Shown here: in pieces, positions 1 through 7,642 of the stretch
How the letters are laid out: the number at the start of each line of letters is the position of its first letter
How positions within the stretch are numbered: position 1 is the first letter of the stretch
DNA from: Streptomyces sp. NRRL F-6131
GTDB lineage: Bacteria; Actinomycetota; Actinomycetes; Streptomycetales; Streptomycetaceae
Length of the DNA: 64,000 bases
Assembly (NCBI GenBank): GCA_000719695.1
Contig: JOHN01000023.1
Span: 1-64,000, forward strand
Direction: 5' to 3'
Notes under the pieces: model-generated
Seen by the model: only the letters and a program-made list of their open reading frames with translations
What the model was told of the DNA's origin: nothing
Databases searched by the model: none
Translations under genes and position numbers: made by a program

Positions 1-12
1 GGGGGGGGGGGG
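1..12. repeat. Homopolymer run of 12 G at the window edge
   Basis: The first twelve bases are all G, directly followed by a GC-rich non-coding stretch. Such a run at the very edge of a sequence can be genuine or can be an assembly or sequencing artefact at a contig end. The sequence alone cannot decide. Confidence 0.9.
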
Positions 13-303
13 TGTGGCGGGAACCACGGCCACGGCACCACCGGTGCCACCGGCACATCGGGCACCCCCGCCCCCGGGCCACGGGCATAGTCCATCGCCC
101 GATTGTCCGACCGTCCCACCACCCCCGTCAGCGACTGACGCCCCGTCACCCGCCCGTCGCCCCGTCAAACCCATCCCTCCGGTGAACTCCCCGCCCCCGC
201 ACCGCGAACGAACGACCGATGCGGGACAATCTGTGCCCCGATCCGGCCGTCCACCCCGACGCGCCCTCGTGCCCGGTGCGAGCGTCGTGACATACTCCCG
301 AGC
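13..303. other. Non-coding stretch before the first gene
   Basis: I see no convincing gene, RNA or terminator here. It is C-rich and repetitive in short CCCC and CCG words. Just before the downstream GTG start is CATACT at 291-296. This is a plausible -10 element that would make the next gene leaderless, since there is no Shine-Dalgarno sequence. No clear -35 partner is visible. Confidence 0.5.
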
Positions 304-981
304 GTGACGACCTCCACCCACGCGACGAGGGCCCTGCGGGCCGCGGTGTTCACCGCGGTCGCCGTGCCGCTGTCCGCGCTGGGCCAGGTGGTGATCACCG
401 GTCGTCCGCTGCCGGTGACCCTGGTGGTGGTCGCGACCGCCGTCGTCTTCCTGACCGCGGCCGCGCTGGCCGGCGGGGAGCGCCGGCTGTCGCAGATAGC
501 GGCCGTGATGGTTCCGGTCGAGCTGCTGCTCAACACGACGTTCAACCTGGGCCAGACCAGCTGTGGTCCGGCCCTCGGCGGCGACCTCCCCGCCCGCGGC
601 ATGAACCTGCTGGTCTGCGGTGGCGGTTCGGTGGACGGTTCGTCGCTGCTCTACGGCCAGTTGGGGCACTCCGGGCGGTTGGCGCCCGCGGCCACCCAAC
701 TGCTGCTCCTGCTGGTGCACCTGGTGATCGCGCTGGCCGCCGCCGCGTGGCTGCGGCTGGGCGACGCCGCCCTGTCGGGTCTGGTCCGCGCCCTGCGGGC
801 GTTGCGCCAGGCCGTCGCGGCGCCGCTGCGGGCGCTGGTCCTGCTGCTGGTTCCGGCGCCGGCGCGGCCGGTGCTGCGGGTGCCGCTGCCGGTCTCGGAC
901 CGCCGCCGCCCGCGCCGCGAGGACGTGGTGCTGAGCCCGGCGCCGCGCCGCGGCCCGCCGCTGCTCGCGCCTGCCTGCTGA
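304..981 (+). CDS. Small multi-pass membrane protein next to thiol-redox genes
   Basis: The GTG start at 304 gives 225 residues. I do not recognise a named family. There appear to be four hydrophobic segments (about residues 10-32, 40-60, 65-82 and 133-155). Between the third and fourth is an extracytoplasmic loop with two cysteines. The tail is long, Arg/Pro-rich and probably cytoplasmic. It precedes a DsbA-like thioredoxin and a VKOR-type oxidase on the same strand, so a role in envelope redox or secretion is a reasonable inference from context only. No Shine-Dalgarno is visible, and a CATACT -10-like hexamer lies seven bases upstream, so translation may be leaderless. Function unknown. Confidence 0.7.
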   Translation: MTTSTHATRALRAAVFTAVAVPLSALGQVVITGRPLPVTLVVVATAVVFLTAAALAGGERRLSQIAAVMVPVELLLNTTFNLGQTSCGPALGGDLPARGMNLLVCGGGSVDGSSLLYGQLGHSGRLAPAATQLLLLLVHLVIALAAAAWLRLGDAALSGLVRALRALRQAVAAPLRALVLLLVPAPARPVLRVPLPVSDRRRPRREDVVLSPAPRRGPPLLAPAC

Positions 982-1188
982 CGACGACCCGATGACGGTC
1001 TGACGACGCGATCCCCGAGGATCCGGCGTCGGGCTCCCGGGTGTCGGGCGGGCGGCGCACGACTCCGCCTCCTGTCCAGGACCCCCTCCGGCCCGCCCGC
1101 GCCCGCGCCCCGCGCGAAGGCGCCGTGCGCCGGGGCGGGACACCCCCGCGCGCCCGGTGGCGCGCCCCCCTTACGGAGTTGACCGAGC

Positions 1189-2010
1189 ATGGCTCACCCC
1201 ACCCAGAAGCCCTCGCGCAAGCAGGCCCAGAAGATCAGCGCCCGGGAGCGCATCCAGGAGGCGCAGCGCCTGGAGAAGATCGCGGCCAAGCGCCGTCAGC
1301 GGATCGTCCTCGCCGTCTCGCTCGTCGTCGGTCTGGCCCTGGTCGGCGGCACCGCGCTGGCGATCAGCACGGCCGGCGACGACAAGTCCTCGTCGGAGGC
1401 GGTCGAGCCGACCGCGCTGGTCGTCCCCGCGAACACCTCCGGTGCGGACGGCACGGTGATCACCTACGGGAAGGCGGACGCCGCACACACCCTGCAGGTG
1501 TTCGAGGACTTCCGCTGCCCGGTGTGCAAGACCTTCGAGGCGACCAACGGCGACGCCGTCCGCAAGCTGGTGGACGACGGCTCGGTCAAGGTCGAGTACC
1601 ACCTGGCCGCGTTCCTGGACAAGAACCTCGGCGGCAAGGGCTCGCGCACCGCGCTGGCGGCGATCGGCGCAGCGGTGAACGAGGGCGTGGACAAGTTCAA
1701 GGCGTACCACGACGTGCTGTACGCCAACCAGCCGGACGAGCGCGAGGACGGCTTCGGTGACGTCAACCACCTGCTGGAGCTGGCCGACAAGGTGCCGGGT
1801 CTGAAGTCGGACGCCTTCGTGAAGGCGGTCACCGACCGGACGTACGCGCCGTGGGCGAAGAAGGTGGCGGACGCGTTCAACGACAGCGGGGTGACCGGTA
1901 CGCCGACGGTGAAGGTGGACGGCAAGCCGCTGACGCTGTTCCCCGGCAACAAGCCGTTGTCGCCGGAGCAGTTCACCGCGCAGGTGAAGCAGGCCGCGGG
2001 CTTGCAGTGA
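1189..2010 (+). CDS. DsbA-like membrane-anchored thioredoxin-fold oxidoreductase
   Basis: This 273-residue protein has a basic cytoplasmic N-terminus (about 1-40), one membrane anchor (about 44-66) and an extracytoplasmic DsbA/thioredoxin-fold domain (about 80-273). The active-site motif is C110-P-V-C113, preceded by an E-D-F-R context typical of actinobacterial DsbA-like proteins. The cis-proline loop T-G-T-P-T lies near residue 240. Proteins of this kind oxidise or shuffle disulfides in secreted proteins, with a VKOR-family partner re-oxidising them. That partner is the next gene, 65 bp downstream on the same strand, so the two are probably co-transcribed. The ATG at 1189 is the best start because it puts the basic anchor at the N-terminus. 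Confidence 0.9.
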   Translation: MAHPTQKPSRKQAQKISARERIQEAQRLEKIAAKRRQRIVLAVSLVVGLALVGGTALAISTAGDDKSSSEAVEPTALVVPANTSGADGTVITYGKADAAHTLQVFEDFRCPVCKTFEATNGDAVRKLVDDGSVKVEYHLAAFLDKNLGGKGSRTALAAIGAAVNEGVDKFKAYHDVLYANQPDEREDGFGDVNHLLELADKVPGLKSDAFVKAVTDRTYAPWAKKVADAFNDSGVTGTPTVKVDGKPLTLFPGNKPLSPEQFTAQVKQAAGLQ

Positions 2011-2075
2011 GCACCACCGGCCCGGCCGATTCCGGCCGGGCCGGCCCCTCCTCCTCTTCCACGGAGTGCTCTGCC

Positions 2076-2741
2076 ATGACCGCATCGACCGCTCTGTCCC
2101 CCTCCTCCTCCCGCCCCGTCCCCGCCGGTCCGGCCGTGCCCGCGCGGGGGCCGATCGGCGCGGGCCGCGCGTTCTCGCTGTTCGTCCTGCTGGCCGCCCT
2201 GATCGGGCTGGCCGCCTCGGCGGTGCTGACCTTCGACAAGCTCCGCATCCTGGAGGACCCCTCCTACGTGCCGAGCTGCAACATCAATCCGGTGATCAGT
2301 TGCGGTTCGGTGATGCGCACCGAACAGGCCGAGGTGTTCGGCTTCCCGAATCCGCTGCTCGGGCTGGCCGCGTTCGGCGCGCTGGCGGCGGTCGGCGCGG
2401 GGCTGCTGGCGGGGGCCGCGTACCGGCGGTGGTTCTGGCTGGGCCTCCAGGCCGGGACGCTGTTCGGGCTGGGTTTCGTGCACTGGCTGATCGGCCAGGC
2501 GCTGTACGACATCGGTGCGCTCTGCCCGTACTGCATGGCGGTCTGGGCGACGGTGGTGGCGCTGTTCTGGTACACGACGCTGCACAATCTGCGCTCCGGG
2601 GTGATCCCGGTGGGGCCTCGGCTGCGGCCGGTGGTCCGGGAGGCGGCCCGGTACCACTGGGCGCTGCCGGTGCTGTGGGCGGCGGTGATCGCGCTGCTGG
2701 TGCTCAACCGCTTCTGGTCATACTGGTCGACGCTGCTCTGA
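2076..2741 (+). CDS. Vitamin K epoxide reductase (VKOR) family membrane oxidase
   Basis: This 221-residue protein has about five membrane segments. It has the VKOR cysteine pattern: an outer pair C68 and C76 in a loop (S-C-N-I-N...S-C-G) and the quinone-proximal redox motif C150-P-Y-C153. VKOR homologues take electrons from DsbA-like proteins and pass them to a membrane quinone, so disulfide formation can be driven without DsbB. The preceding gene encodes the likely DsbA partner. I start at ATG 2076 because the reading frame further upstream lacks family character and overlaps the previous gene. A purine-rich ACGGAG lies just upstream. Confidence 0.92.
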   Translation: MTASTALSPSSSRPVPAGPAVPARGPIGAGRAFSLFVLLAALIGLAASAVLTFDKLRILEDPSYVPSCNINPVISCGSVMRTEQAEVFGFPNPLLGLAAFGALAAVGAGLLAGAAYRRWFWLGLQAGTLFGLGFVHWLIGQALYDIGALCPYCMAVWATVVALFWYTTLHNLRSGVIPVGPRLRPVVREAARYHWALPVLWAAVIALLVLNRFWSYWSTLL

Positions 2742-2808
2742 CGCCGGGCGCGGCCGTCGGTACGACCGGCGGGGTGGTTTCGCGCGGGTCCGCGGCGCCC
2801 CCGCCGGG

Positions 2809-2854
2809 CCCTCCGCCGGGCGGTCAGCCGGACCCTCCGCCGGGCCGTCAGCCG
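2809..2854. repeat. 22-bp tandem direct repeat at a convergent gene junction
   Basis: Two copies of a 22-base unit beginning CCCTCCGCCGGG (2809-2830 and 2833-2854), differing at one position, lie between the convergent VKOR and serine hydrolase genes. The second copy carries the complement of the hydrolase stop codon. It looks like a local duplication. No terminator hairpin is evident in it. Confidence 0.7.
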
Positions 2855-3933
2855 AAGACGGTCCGGCGGAAGGCGTTGCGCAGGTCGGTGAGCGGCTGGA
2901 AGTCGCGGTCGTAGTGGACCTTGTTGGTGAGCAGCAGGGCCCAGCGGGCGCGGCGGCGGGAGACCCAGACGGCGGTGCCGGTGAAGCCGTAGTGGACGAA
3001 GGTGCCGTCGGCGGGGTCGGTGCCGGCGGCGCAGAGCCAGGACAGGCCGCGGGCGGGGGCGAGTCCGCCGGTCTGTACGCGCAGGGATTCGGTGATCCAG
3101 GGTTCGCCCCAGGGGAGTTCGGCGCCGGCGGGTGGGGCGAGCAGCGCGGTGAGGAAGCGTTCGAGGTCGCGGGCGGTGGAGAAGGCGCCGGCGTTGCCGG
3201 AGACGCCGCCGAGCAGCCGGGCGGAGGGGTCGTGCACGGTGCCGCACAGGACGCCGCCGGCCGTGGGCTCGTCCTCGGTGGGGGCGGTGCGGTGGGCGTA
3301 CGCGGGGGCGAGCGGGCCGTAGTGGGTGTCGGTCATGCCGAGCGGTCGCCAGACCTGGCGGGCGGCGAGTTCGTCGAGGGGCGCGTCGGCGAGGGCTTCG
3401 ACGAGGTGGCCGAGCAGGACGGCGGCCCGGTCGGTGTATTCGACGGCGGCGCCGGGCGGACGGTGCAGCGGGGCGGCGAGCACGCCGGCCCGGATCGCCG
3501 CCGGGTCGCTGCCGTAGAGTTCGGCGAAGCGGGTGCGCAGCGGCATTCCGGCGGTGTGGGTGAGGAGTTGACGGGCCGTCACGGCACCGACGGGGTGTCC
3601 GGCGGCGGGCGGCCAGTACGTGGCGAGGGGGTCGTCGAGCGGGAGGCGGCCGGCCTGTCGGAGGGCTCCGGCGCACGGCCAGAGTGCGACGATCTTGGTG
3701 ATGCTGGCCAGGTCGAAGACCGTGTCGTGGTCCGTCTCCCGTGCCGCGAAGGGGCCTTGGCCGAGGGGGCCGGTCCGGCCGCGGCCCCGGACGCCGCCGG
3801 CGTCGCCGATCGACCAGACGCCGCCGGTCCCGGCGGTGCACAGACCGGAGGTGACCAGACGGGCCAGCGGGCCGTCGGGGGCGGCGAGTTCGTCGAGGGG
3901 CGCGAGGCGGGCGGGCAGTTCCGGTCCGGCCAT
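2848..3933 (-). CDS. Serine hydrolase of the beta-lactamase/DD-peptidase (class C-like) family
   Basis: This 361-residue protein has the active-site S77-I-T-K80 tetrad (SxxK) in an F-D-L-A-S-I-T-K context, a Y-T-D motif in the YxN position near residue 180, and H-Y-G near the C-terminus in place of KTG. This is the pattern of the widespread class C-like serine hydrolase/esterase family (PF00144). There is no obvious signal peptide, so a cytoplasmic esterase or amidase role is as likely as a cell-wall role. The ATG at 3933 is preferred because upstream codons in frame are Arg/Pro-rich and cross a terminator. It lies downstream of the GNAT gene on the same strand, separated by that hairpin, so it is probably transcribed separately. 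Confidence 0.85.
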   Translation of the reverse strand: MAGPELPARLAPLDELAAPDGPLARLVTSGLCTAGTGGVWSIGDAGGVRGRGRTGPLGQGPFAARETDHDTVFDLASITKIVALWPCAGALRQAGRLPLDDPLATYWPPAAGHPVGAVTARQLLTHTAGMPLRTRFAELYGSDPAAIRAGVLAAPLHRPPGAAVEYTDRAAVLLGHLVEALADAPLDELAARQVWRPLGMTDTHYGPLAPAYAHRTAPTEDEPTAGGVLCGTVHDPSARLLGGVSGNAGAFSTARDLERFLTALLAPPAGAELPWGEPWITESLRVQTGGLAPARGLSWLCAAGTDPADGTFVHYGFTGTAVWVSRRRARWALLLTNKVHYDRDFQPLTDLRNAFRRTVFG

Positions 3934-3975
3934 CGCGGTTCTCCCCCGCCCCCGTGCCGGCCGTCGGGCCGGCTC

Positions 3976-4013
3976 CCTCCCCGAGGGGGTCCGTCGGGAC
4001 CCCCTCGGGGAGG
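3976..4013 (-). terminator. Strong hairpin terminator after the GNAT gene
   Basis: A 17-bp perfect stem (CCTCCCCGAGG... pairing with its complement ending at 4013) closes a 4-base loop. It lies 20 bp past the stop of the minus-strand GNAT gene and ahead of the serine hydrolase. There is no U-tract, which is usual for Streptomyces terminators. Confidence 0.75.
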
Positions 4014-4033
4014 CTACCCGCCCGGGGCGCGGG

Positions 4034-4576
4034 TCAGACGGCGGACGCGCCGTCGAACTCCTTGCCCAGGCAGATGCTCTGCTCGTGCTCGCGGTAGAGG
4101 CCGAACTTCTCGATCGCCGCGTAGCCCTCGGAGGCGTACAGCGCGATGGCCTCGGGCTGTTCGGTGCCGGTCTCCAGGATGAACCTGGTCCGTCCGGCCT
4201 CGGCGGCGGCCTGCTCCAGGCGGCGCAGCACGGCGCGGGCCAGGCCACGTCCGCGCGCCGCGGGGCGGACGAACATCCGCTTCAGCTCGGCGTCGCCGTC
4301 GCGCACGCCGAACGGCCCGGCGGTCTTGGCGCGCCAGCCGCCGCAGGCGACCGGCTCGCCGTCCAGGTAGGCGATCAGGAAGAGGCCGGACGGCGGTTCG
4401 AAGTGGTCGGGGTGCAGCGCGGTGAGGTCGCCCTCGCCGTAGCGGACGACGTACTCCTGCTGCACCTCGGCCGCGAGGAGCTGGGCGTCGGGGTGGCCGT
4501 AGCCGGTGACGCGCATCTCGACGCGGTCGCCCGTGCGGTCGTGCGCGAAGGTTCCGCCGGTGGTGGTGCTCTCCAT
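4034..4576 (-). CDS. GNAT-family N-acetyltransferase
   Basis: This 180-residue protein has a GNAT fold. The acetyl-CoA binding motif A is clear at about residues 115-135 (R-P-A-A-R-G-R-G-L-A-R matches the R/Q-x-x-G-x-G/A signature), followed by the conserved helix and an A-L-Y-A-S-E-G-Y motif B near residues 150-160. It will transfer acetyl from acetyl-CoA to an unknown amine. The ATG at 4576 is preferred over a TTG three codons upstream. The ankyrin gene lies 24 bp upstream on the same strand, so the two are probably one transcript ending at the hairpin downstream. Confidence 0.85.
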   Translation of the reverse strand: MESTTTGGTFAHDRTGDRVEMRVTGYGHPDAQLLAAEVQQEYVVRYGEGDLTALHPDHFEPPSGLFLIAYLDGEPVACGGWRAKTAGPFGVRDGDAELKRMFVRPAARGRGLARAVLRRLEQAAAEAGRTRFILETGTEQPEAIALYASEGYAAIEKFGLYREHEQSICLGKEFDGASAV

Positions 4577-4600
4577 GGTCGTCAAGCCTACGGCCCTCGC

Positions 4601-5005
4601 TCAGCCGGCCTCCGGTCGGCCCTCGAACCGGGCGACCAGGGCCTCCTTGCCGAACATCCGGGCGGTGTCGACGGCGGACGGGGTGCCGGTGGCGGGGTCG
4701 GCGCCGCCGGCGAGCAGGGCGTCGAGGACGTCGTCGTTGCCCTTGAAGACGGCGCCGGCGAGCGGGGTCTGGCCGCGGTCGTTGGCCCGGTTCGGGTCGG
4801 CGCCGCGCTCCAGCAGGGCGGTGACGGCGGTGGCGTGGCCGTGGTAGGCGGCGAGCATCAGCAGGGTGTCGCCGCGGTCGTTGGTGAGGTCGGCCGGGGC
4901 GCCGGCGTCGACGTAGGCGGCGAGGGTGGCGGAGTCGCCGGCCCGGGCCGCGTCGAAGAGCCTGCCGGCCAGGGCGATCACGTCGGCGTCGGGGGTGTCG
5001 GTCAT
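4601..5005 (-). CDS. Ankyrin-repeat protein
   Basis: This 134-residue protein has about three ankyrin repeats. Recognisable signatures are G-D-T-L-L-M-L-A-A-Y-H-G-H (about residues 46-58) and G-Q-T-P-L-A-G-A-V-F-K-G (about 79-90), with the L-L-E-R-G-A-D-P-N type turn between them. There is no signal peptide or enzymatic domain, so it is probably a small cytoplasmic protein-binding scaffold whose partner is unknown. It precedes the GNAT gene by 24 bp and is likely co-transcribed with it. The ATG at 5005 sits behind an AGAAAGG sequence on the minus strand, a good ribosome-binding site. Confidence 0.85.
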   Translation of the reverse strand: MTDTPDADVIALAGRLFDAARAGDSATLAAYVDAGAPADLTNDRGDTLLMLAAYHGHATAVTALLERGADPNRANDRGQTPLAGAVFKGNDDVLDALLAGGADPATGTPSAVDTARMFGKEALVARFEGRPEAG

Positions 5006-5360
5006 GTCTCGGCCTTTCTCCGGGGACCGGCCCCGTTCGGGGCCCGTCCGGCGTTGTCGGTGGTCGCGCCGGTCGCACGGTAGCGCACGACACGGGGGCG
5101 GGAAGGTTGCGCGCCCGTTCGGGGGAACTTTCCGCGGGCCCCGGAAACTTCCCGCCCACCGGACGGGAATGACTCGGCGCGCCGGAAATGCGGCATCGCA
5201 GGGCCACGGAGGGGCGGTTCGCACACCGCCGTCCGGGTCACGCGGGGGCCCGACTCCGGAGATCCACCCATTTGCACCGTTCCATCATCTATTACTTTTT
5301 GTCACGATTGTGGCACTTTCCGTGACACTGTCCCCGTCCCCCTCTTCCGAGGAGCAGAAC

Positions 5361-5555
5361 GTGATCCTCTCGATTTCCGGCATCGTCCTGTTCGGCACCA
5401 TCACATTCCTCTTCTTCCGCAGGGACGGACTCAAGGTCTCCCATGCGATCGTCTGCGCCCTCCTCGGTTTCTACATCGCCGGCTCCTCGATCGCGCCGAG
5501 CATCACGGCGGGCGGCGCGACCCTCGCCAGCCTGCTCGGCGGCATCAAGTTCTAG
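5361..5555 (+). CDS. 64-residue two-helix membrane protein
   Basis: GTG at 5361 is chosen because GAGGAG lies six bases upstream. The product is 64 residues with two hydrophobic helices (about 2-18 and 28-48) joined by a short basic turn (R-R-D-G-L-K). The C-terminus is G/A/S-rich and reads like a small integral membrane protein. I recognise it only as a type of tiny conserved hypothetical of Streptomyces. It precedes the FtsK-like gene by 152 bp on the same strand with a hairpin between, so the two may be a functional pair, similar in architecture to the small membrane protein plus FtsK/TraB-like pairs of actinobacterial transfer modules. That link is inference. Confidence 0.75.
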   Translation: MILSISGIVLFGTITFLFFRRDGLKVSHAIVCALLGFYIAGSSIAPSITAGGATLASLLGGIKF

Positions 5556-5586
5556 GGCGGCCCCCAGGGCCTGTCCCTCCCCCTGA

Positions 5587-5621
5587 CGGGCCCGGGCGCG
5601 GATCCCACCGCCCCGGGCCCG
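5587..5621 (+). terminator. Inverted repeat between the small membrane gene and the FtsK-like gene
   Basis: Arms CGGGCCCGGG (5587-5596) and CCCGGGCCCG (5612-5621) are perfectly complementary around a 15-base loop, 31 bp past the small gene's stop. This could be a terminator or a partial attenuator ahead of the downstream gene. No U-tract follows. Confidence 0.5.
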
Positions 5622-5707
5622 GTCGTTCCCGCCGGTGCCGCCACCGGACCGGCCGTGGCAGCAAGCCCCGTCCCACCCGACCGTCCCACTCGCCCGGGGA
5701 GCCAGGA

Positions 5708-7354
5708 ATGCCGCTCAACCGCCAACACTTCACCAAGGGTCGTGACCTCGCCCGCACGGCCGGCGACCACGCCTCCGACATGTTCGCGCCGCTCACCGTC
5801 GTCGGCCGCGGGCTGCGCCACCACGTCGGCTGGGCGAAGGCCCGCTGGCAGGCCACCCCGAAGGAGCGGCGCGGGCCGACGGTCTTCCTGGTCGCCGCGA
5901 TGCTGCTCGGGATCTTCCTGCTGCCGCACGGCCTGCTGTTCGCGCTGATCGCGCTGATGGCCAGCGCCGCCTGGGCGGGCCGCGCACCCAAGGCCCCGCC
6001 GGCCGCGCCCGAGCCGGACGTCGCCGACGTGAAGCTCACCGCCCTGTACGCCGCGCTCACCCCGTACCTGGCCGGGCCGGAGGAGCTGAGCCCGCTCTAC
6101 CACCACGAGGGCAGCTGGAAGGACGCCTTCTCCGGGTGGGAGTTCGACGCCGAGGGCCGGCTCGCCCGGCTGGAGATCGCCTACCCGGCGTACTTCACCG
6201 ACACCGAGCCGACCGCCCGAGCCCGGATCGAGCAGGTCGTCCAGGGCAAGGCCGGCCGGGCCCGCGAGTACCGCTTCGGCTGGGACGAGGAGTCCAACAA
6301 GCTGCGGATCGCCGCCCTGGCCCCGCTGCCCACCGACATCGCCGCCCAGCGCTTCGTGGCCGCGCCCGGCGAGATCGTGCTCGGCTTCACCGACGAGGAC
6401 GGCAGCGCCCGGACCATCCCGGTGCACCAGGGCGGCGCGCTCACCCAGCAGCCGCCGGTGGTCTGGCGCACCGGCCCGCGCTCGGCCGAACCGCACCTGC
6501 TGGCGCTCGGCGTCAGCGGCTACGGCACCTCCAGCCTGATCCGCTCGGTCGCCCTCCAGGCCCTGCCGTACGCGGACCTGGTGGTGGTCGACGGCGCCGG
6601 CACCGGCGAGCACGCCTGCCTGGTCAACCGGCCCGGCGTGCACACGGTGGAGACCAGCCTGCACGGCGCGCTGGCCGCGCTGCACTGGGCGGCCCAGGAG
6701 ACCGAGCGCCGGCTCACCGCGCTGAACGCCGCCCGGCACGCCGGCACCGCCCCGCCGGAGGACGTCACCCGGCCGCTCTGGCTGCTGCTCGACCACCCGA
6801 CCGAACTGACCGAGCTGGCCCACGCCGAGGGCCGGCCGGACCCGCAGGACCTGCTGGAGCTGCCGCTGCGGCACGGCCGGGCCGCCCGGGTCACCGTGGT
6901 GGTCGCCGACGACATCGAGGCCCGGGACCGGATCTCGCCGAGCGTGCGGGCCACCACCCGGGCCCGGGTGGTGCTCGGCCCGACCGGCCCCGAGGAGAGC
7001 CACGCCGCCCTCGGGGTGCCGCTGGACATCGTGCCCGCCGCGCACGCCCCCGCCGGGCGCGGCTACGCCCGGATCGGCTCCGGCGCCCCGGTCCGCCTCC
7101 AGCTGCCGGCCACCGTCGACCCTCTGGACGAGGACGCGCCGGCCGCGCTGCGGGACGCCGTGATCGCCCTGCTGCCGCACCGCGACACCCGCACCGAGGC
7201 CGCCGCGCCCGTCCAGCCCGTCCAGCCGGTGCAGCCGCTGCCCCCGCACCCGGACGGGACGCCGCCCGGACAGCCGGAGCTCGACCCCGGGGCGCGCGCC
7301 GGGGTGGACCTCGCCAAGGGCCCGGCCGCGCTACGCTTCCGCCCGCTCGCCTGA
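5708..7354 (+). CDS. FtsK/TraB-like membrane protein with degenerate P-loop
   Basis: This 548-residue protein starts at ATG 5708 behind GGGAGCCAGGA. The N-terminus is cytoplasmic and basic, followed by two membrane helices (about 57-90). The soluble part has an FtsK/SpoIIIE-like nucleotide-binding core. The P-loop position reads G268-V-S-G-Y-G-T274-S275, with Thr where the invariant Walker A Lys should be. A hydrophobic L-L-L-D-H stretch near residue 350 sits where Walker B is expected, with no following acid. ATP hydrolysis is therefore doubtful, and the protein may be a structural or regulatory relative of FtsK/TraB. The C-terminal about 60 residues are Pro/Gln-rich and probably unstructured. 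It lies upstream of rbpA. Confidence 0.65.
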   Translation: MPLNRQHFTKGRDLARTAGDHASDMFAPLTVVGRGLRHHVGWAKARWQATPKERRGPTVFLVAAMLLGIFLLPHGLLFALIALMASAAWAGRAPKAPPAAPEPDVADVKLTALYAALTPYLAGPEELSPLYHHEGSWKDAFSGWEFDAEGRLARLEIAYPAYFTDTEPTARARIEQVVQGKAGRAREYRFGWDEESNKLRIAALAPLPTDIAAQRFVAAPGEIVLGFTDEDGSARTIPVHQGGALTQQPPVVWRTGPRSAEPHLLALGVSGYGTSSLIRSVALQALPYADLVVVDGAGTGEHACLVNRPGVHTVETSLHGALAALHWAAQETERRLTALNAARHAGTAPPEDVTRPLWLLLDHPTELTELAHAEGRPDPQDLLELPLRHGRAARVTVVVADDIEARDRISPSVRATTRARVVLGPTGPEESHAALGVPLDIVPAAHAPAGRGYARIGSGAPVRLQLPATVDPLDEDAPAALRDAVIALLPHRDTRTEAAAPVQPVQPVQPLPPHPDGTPPGQPELDPGARAGVDLAKGPAALRFRPLA

Positions 7355-7455
7355 CCCGGCGGACCGGACCCGAACGGGAGGGGCGGCGCGGCCCGTCGAA
7401 TCCCGTCCCGGTACGCTCGTCGGGGAAAGGCCGACCGATCACCGGATGTGAAATA

Positions 7456-7479
7456 GGTGACACCTGGGGTGATATCACC
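7456..7479. promoter_or_regulatory. Two adjacent dyads upstream of rbpA
   Basis: GGTGACACC (7456-7464) and the perfect 12-bp palindrome GGTGATATCACC (7468-7479) lie side by side about 165 bp before rbpA and just upstream of a candidate vegetative promoter. They look like an operator for a dimeric regulator, whose identity is unknown. Confidence 0.45.
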
Positions 7480-7487
7480 GGCCAGAT

Positions 7488-7516
7488 GTGACAAATCGGG
7501 CGCCGGTGGGTACAAA
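7488..7516 (+). promoter_or_regulatory. Candidate vegetative promoter of rbpA
   Basis: GTGACA (7488-7493) and TACAAA (7511-7516) are separated by exactly 17 bases, a reasonable match to the HrdB-type -35/-10 pattern. It would be the constitutive companion of the SigR-type promoter downstream. Confidence 0.5.
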
Positions 7517-7553
7517 CAGGGACGGCACAACAGACGACGCATGTCCCGGGACG

Positions 7554-7579
7554 GGAATCTTCGTCGGAAGCCGAGCGTT
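7554..7579 (+). promoter_or_regulatory. SigR-type (thiol-oxidative stress) promoter of rbpA
   Basis: GGAAT (7554-7558) and GTT (7577-7579) are separated by exactly 18 bases, the SigR consensus of Streptomyces. rbpA is an established SigR target in S. coelicolor, so position and gene agree. It lies 64 bp upstream of the rbpA start. Confidence 0.85.
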
Positions 7580-7642
7580 GACCGAACGACGAAGAACAGC
7601 GACCACTAGTCCTGTGGGCCATAAGCCCGGGAGGCACGATTC

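Noticed and set aside
5361..7354. Integrative element or prophage remnant because of the FtsK/TraB-like protein
   Set aside because: No integrase, excisionase, tRNA attachment site, rep gene or flanking direct repeats were seen, and rbpA follows in normal order.
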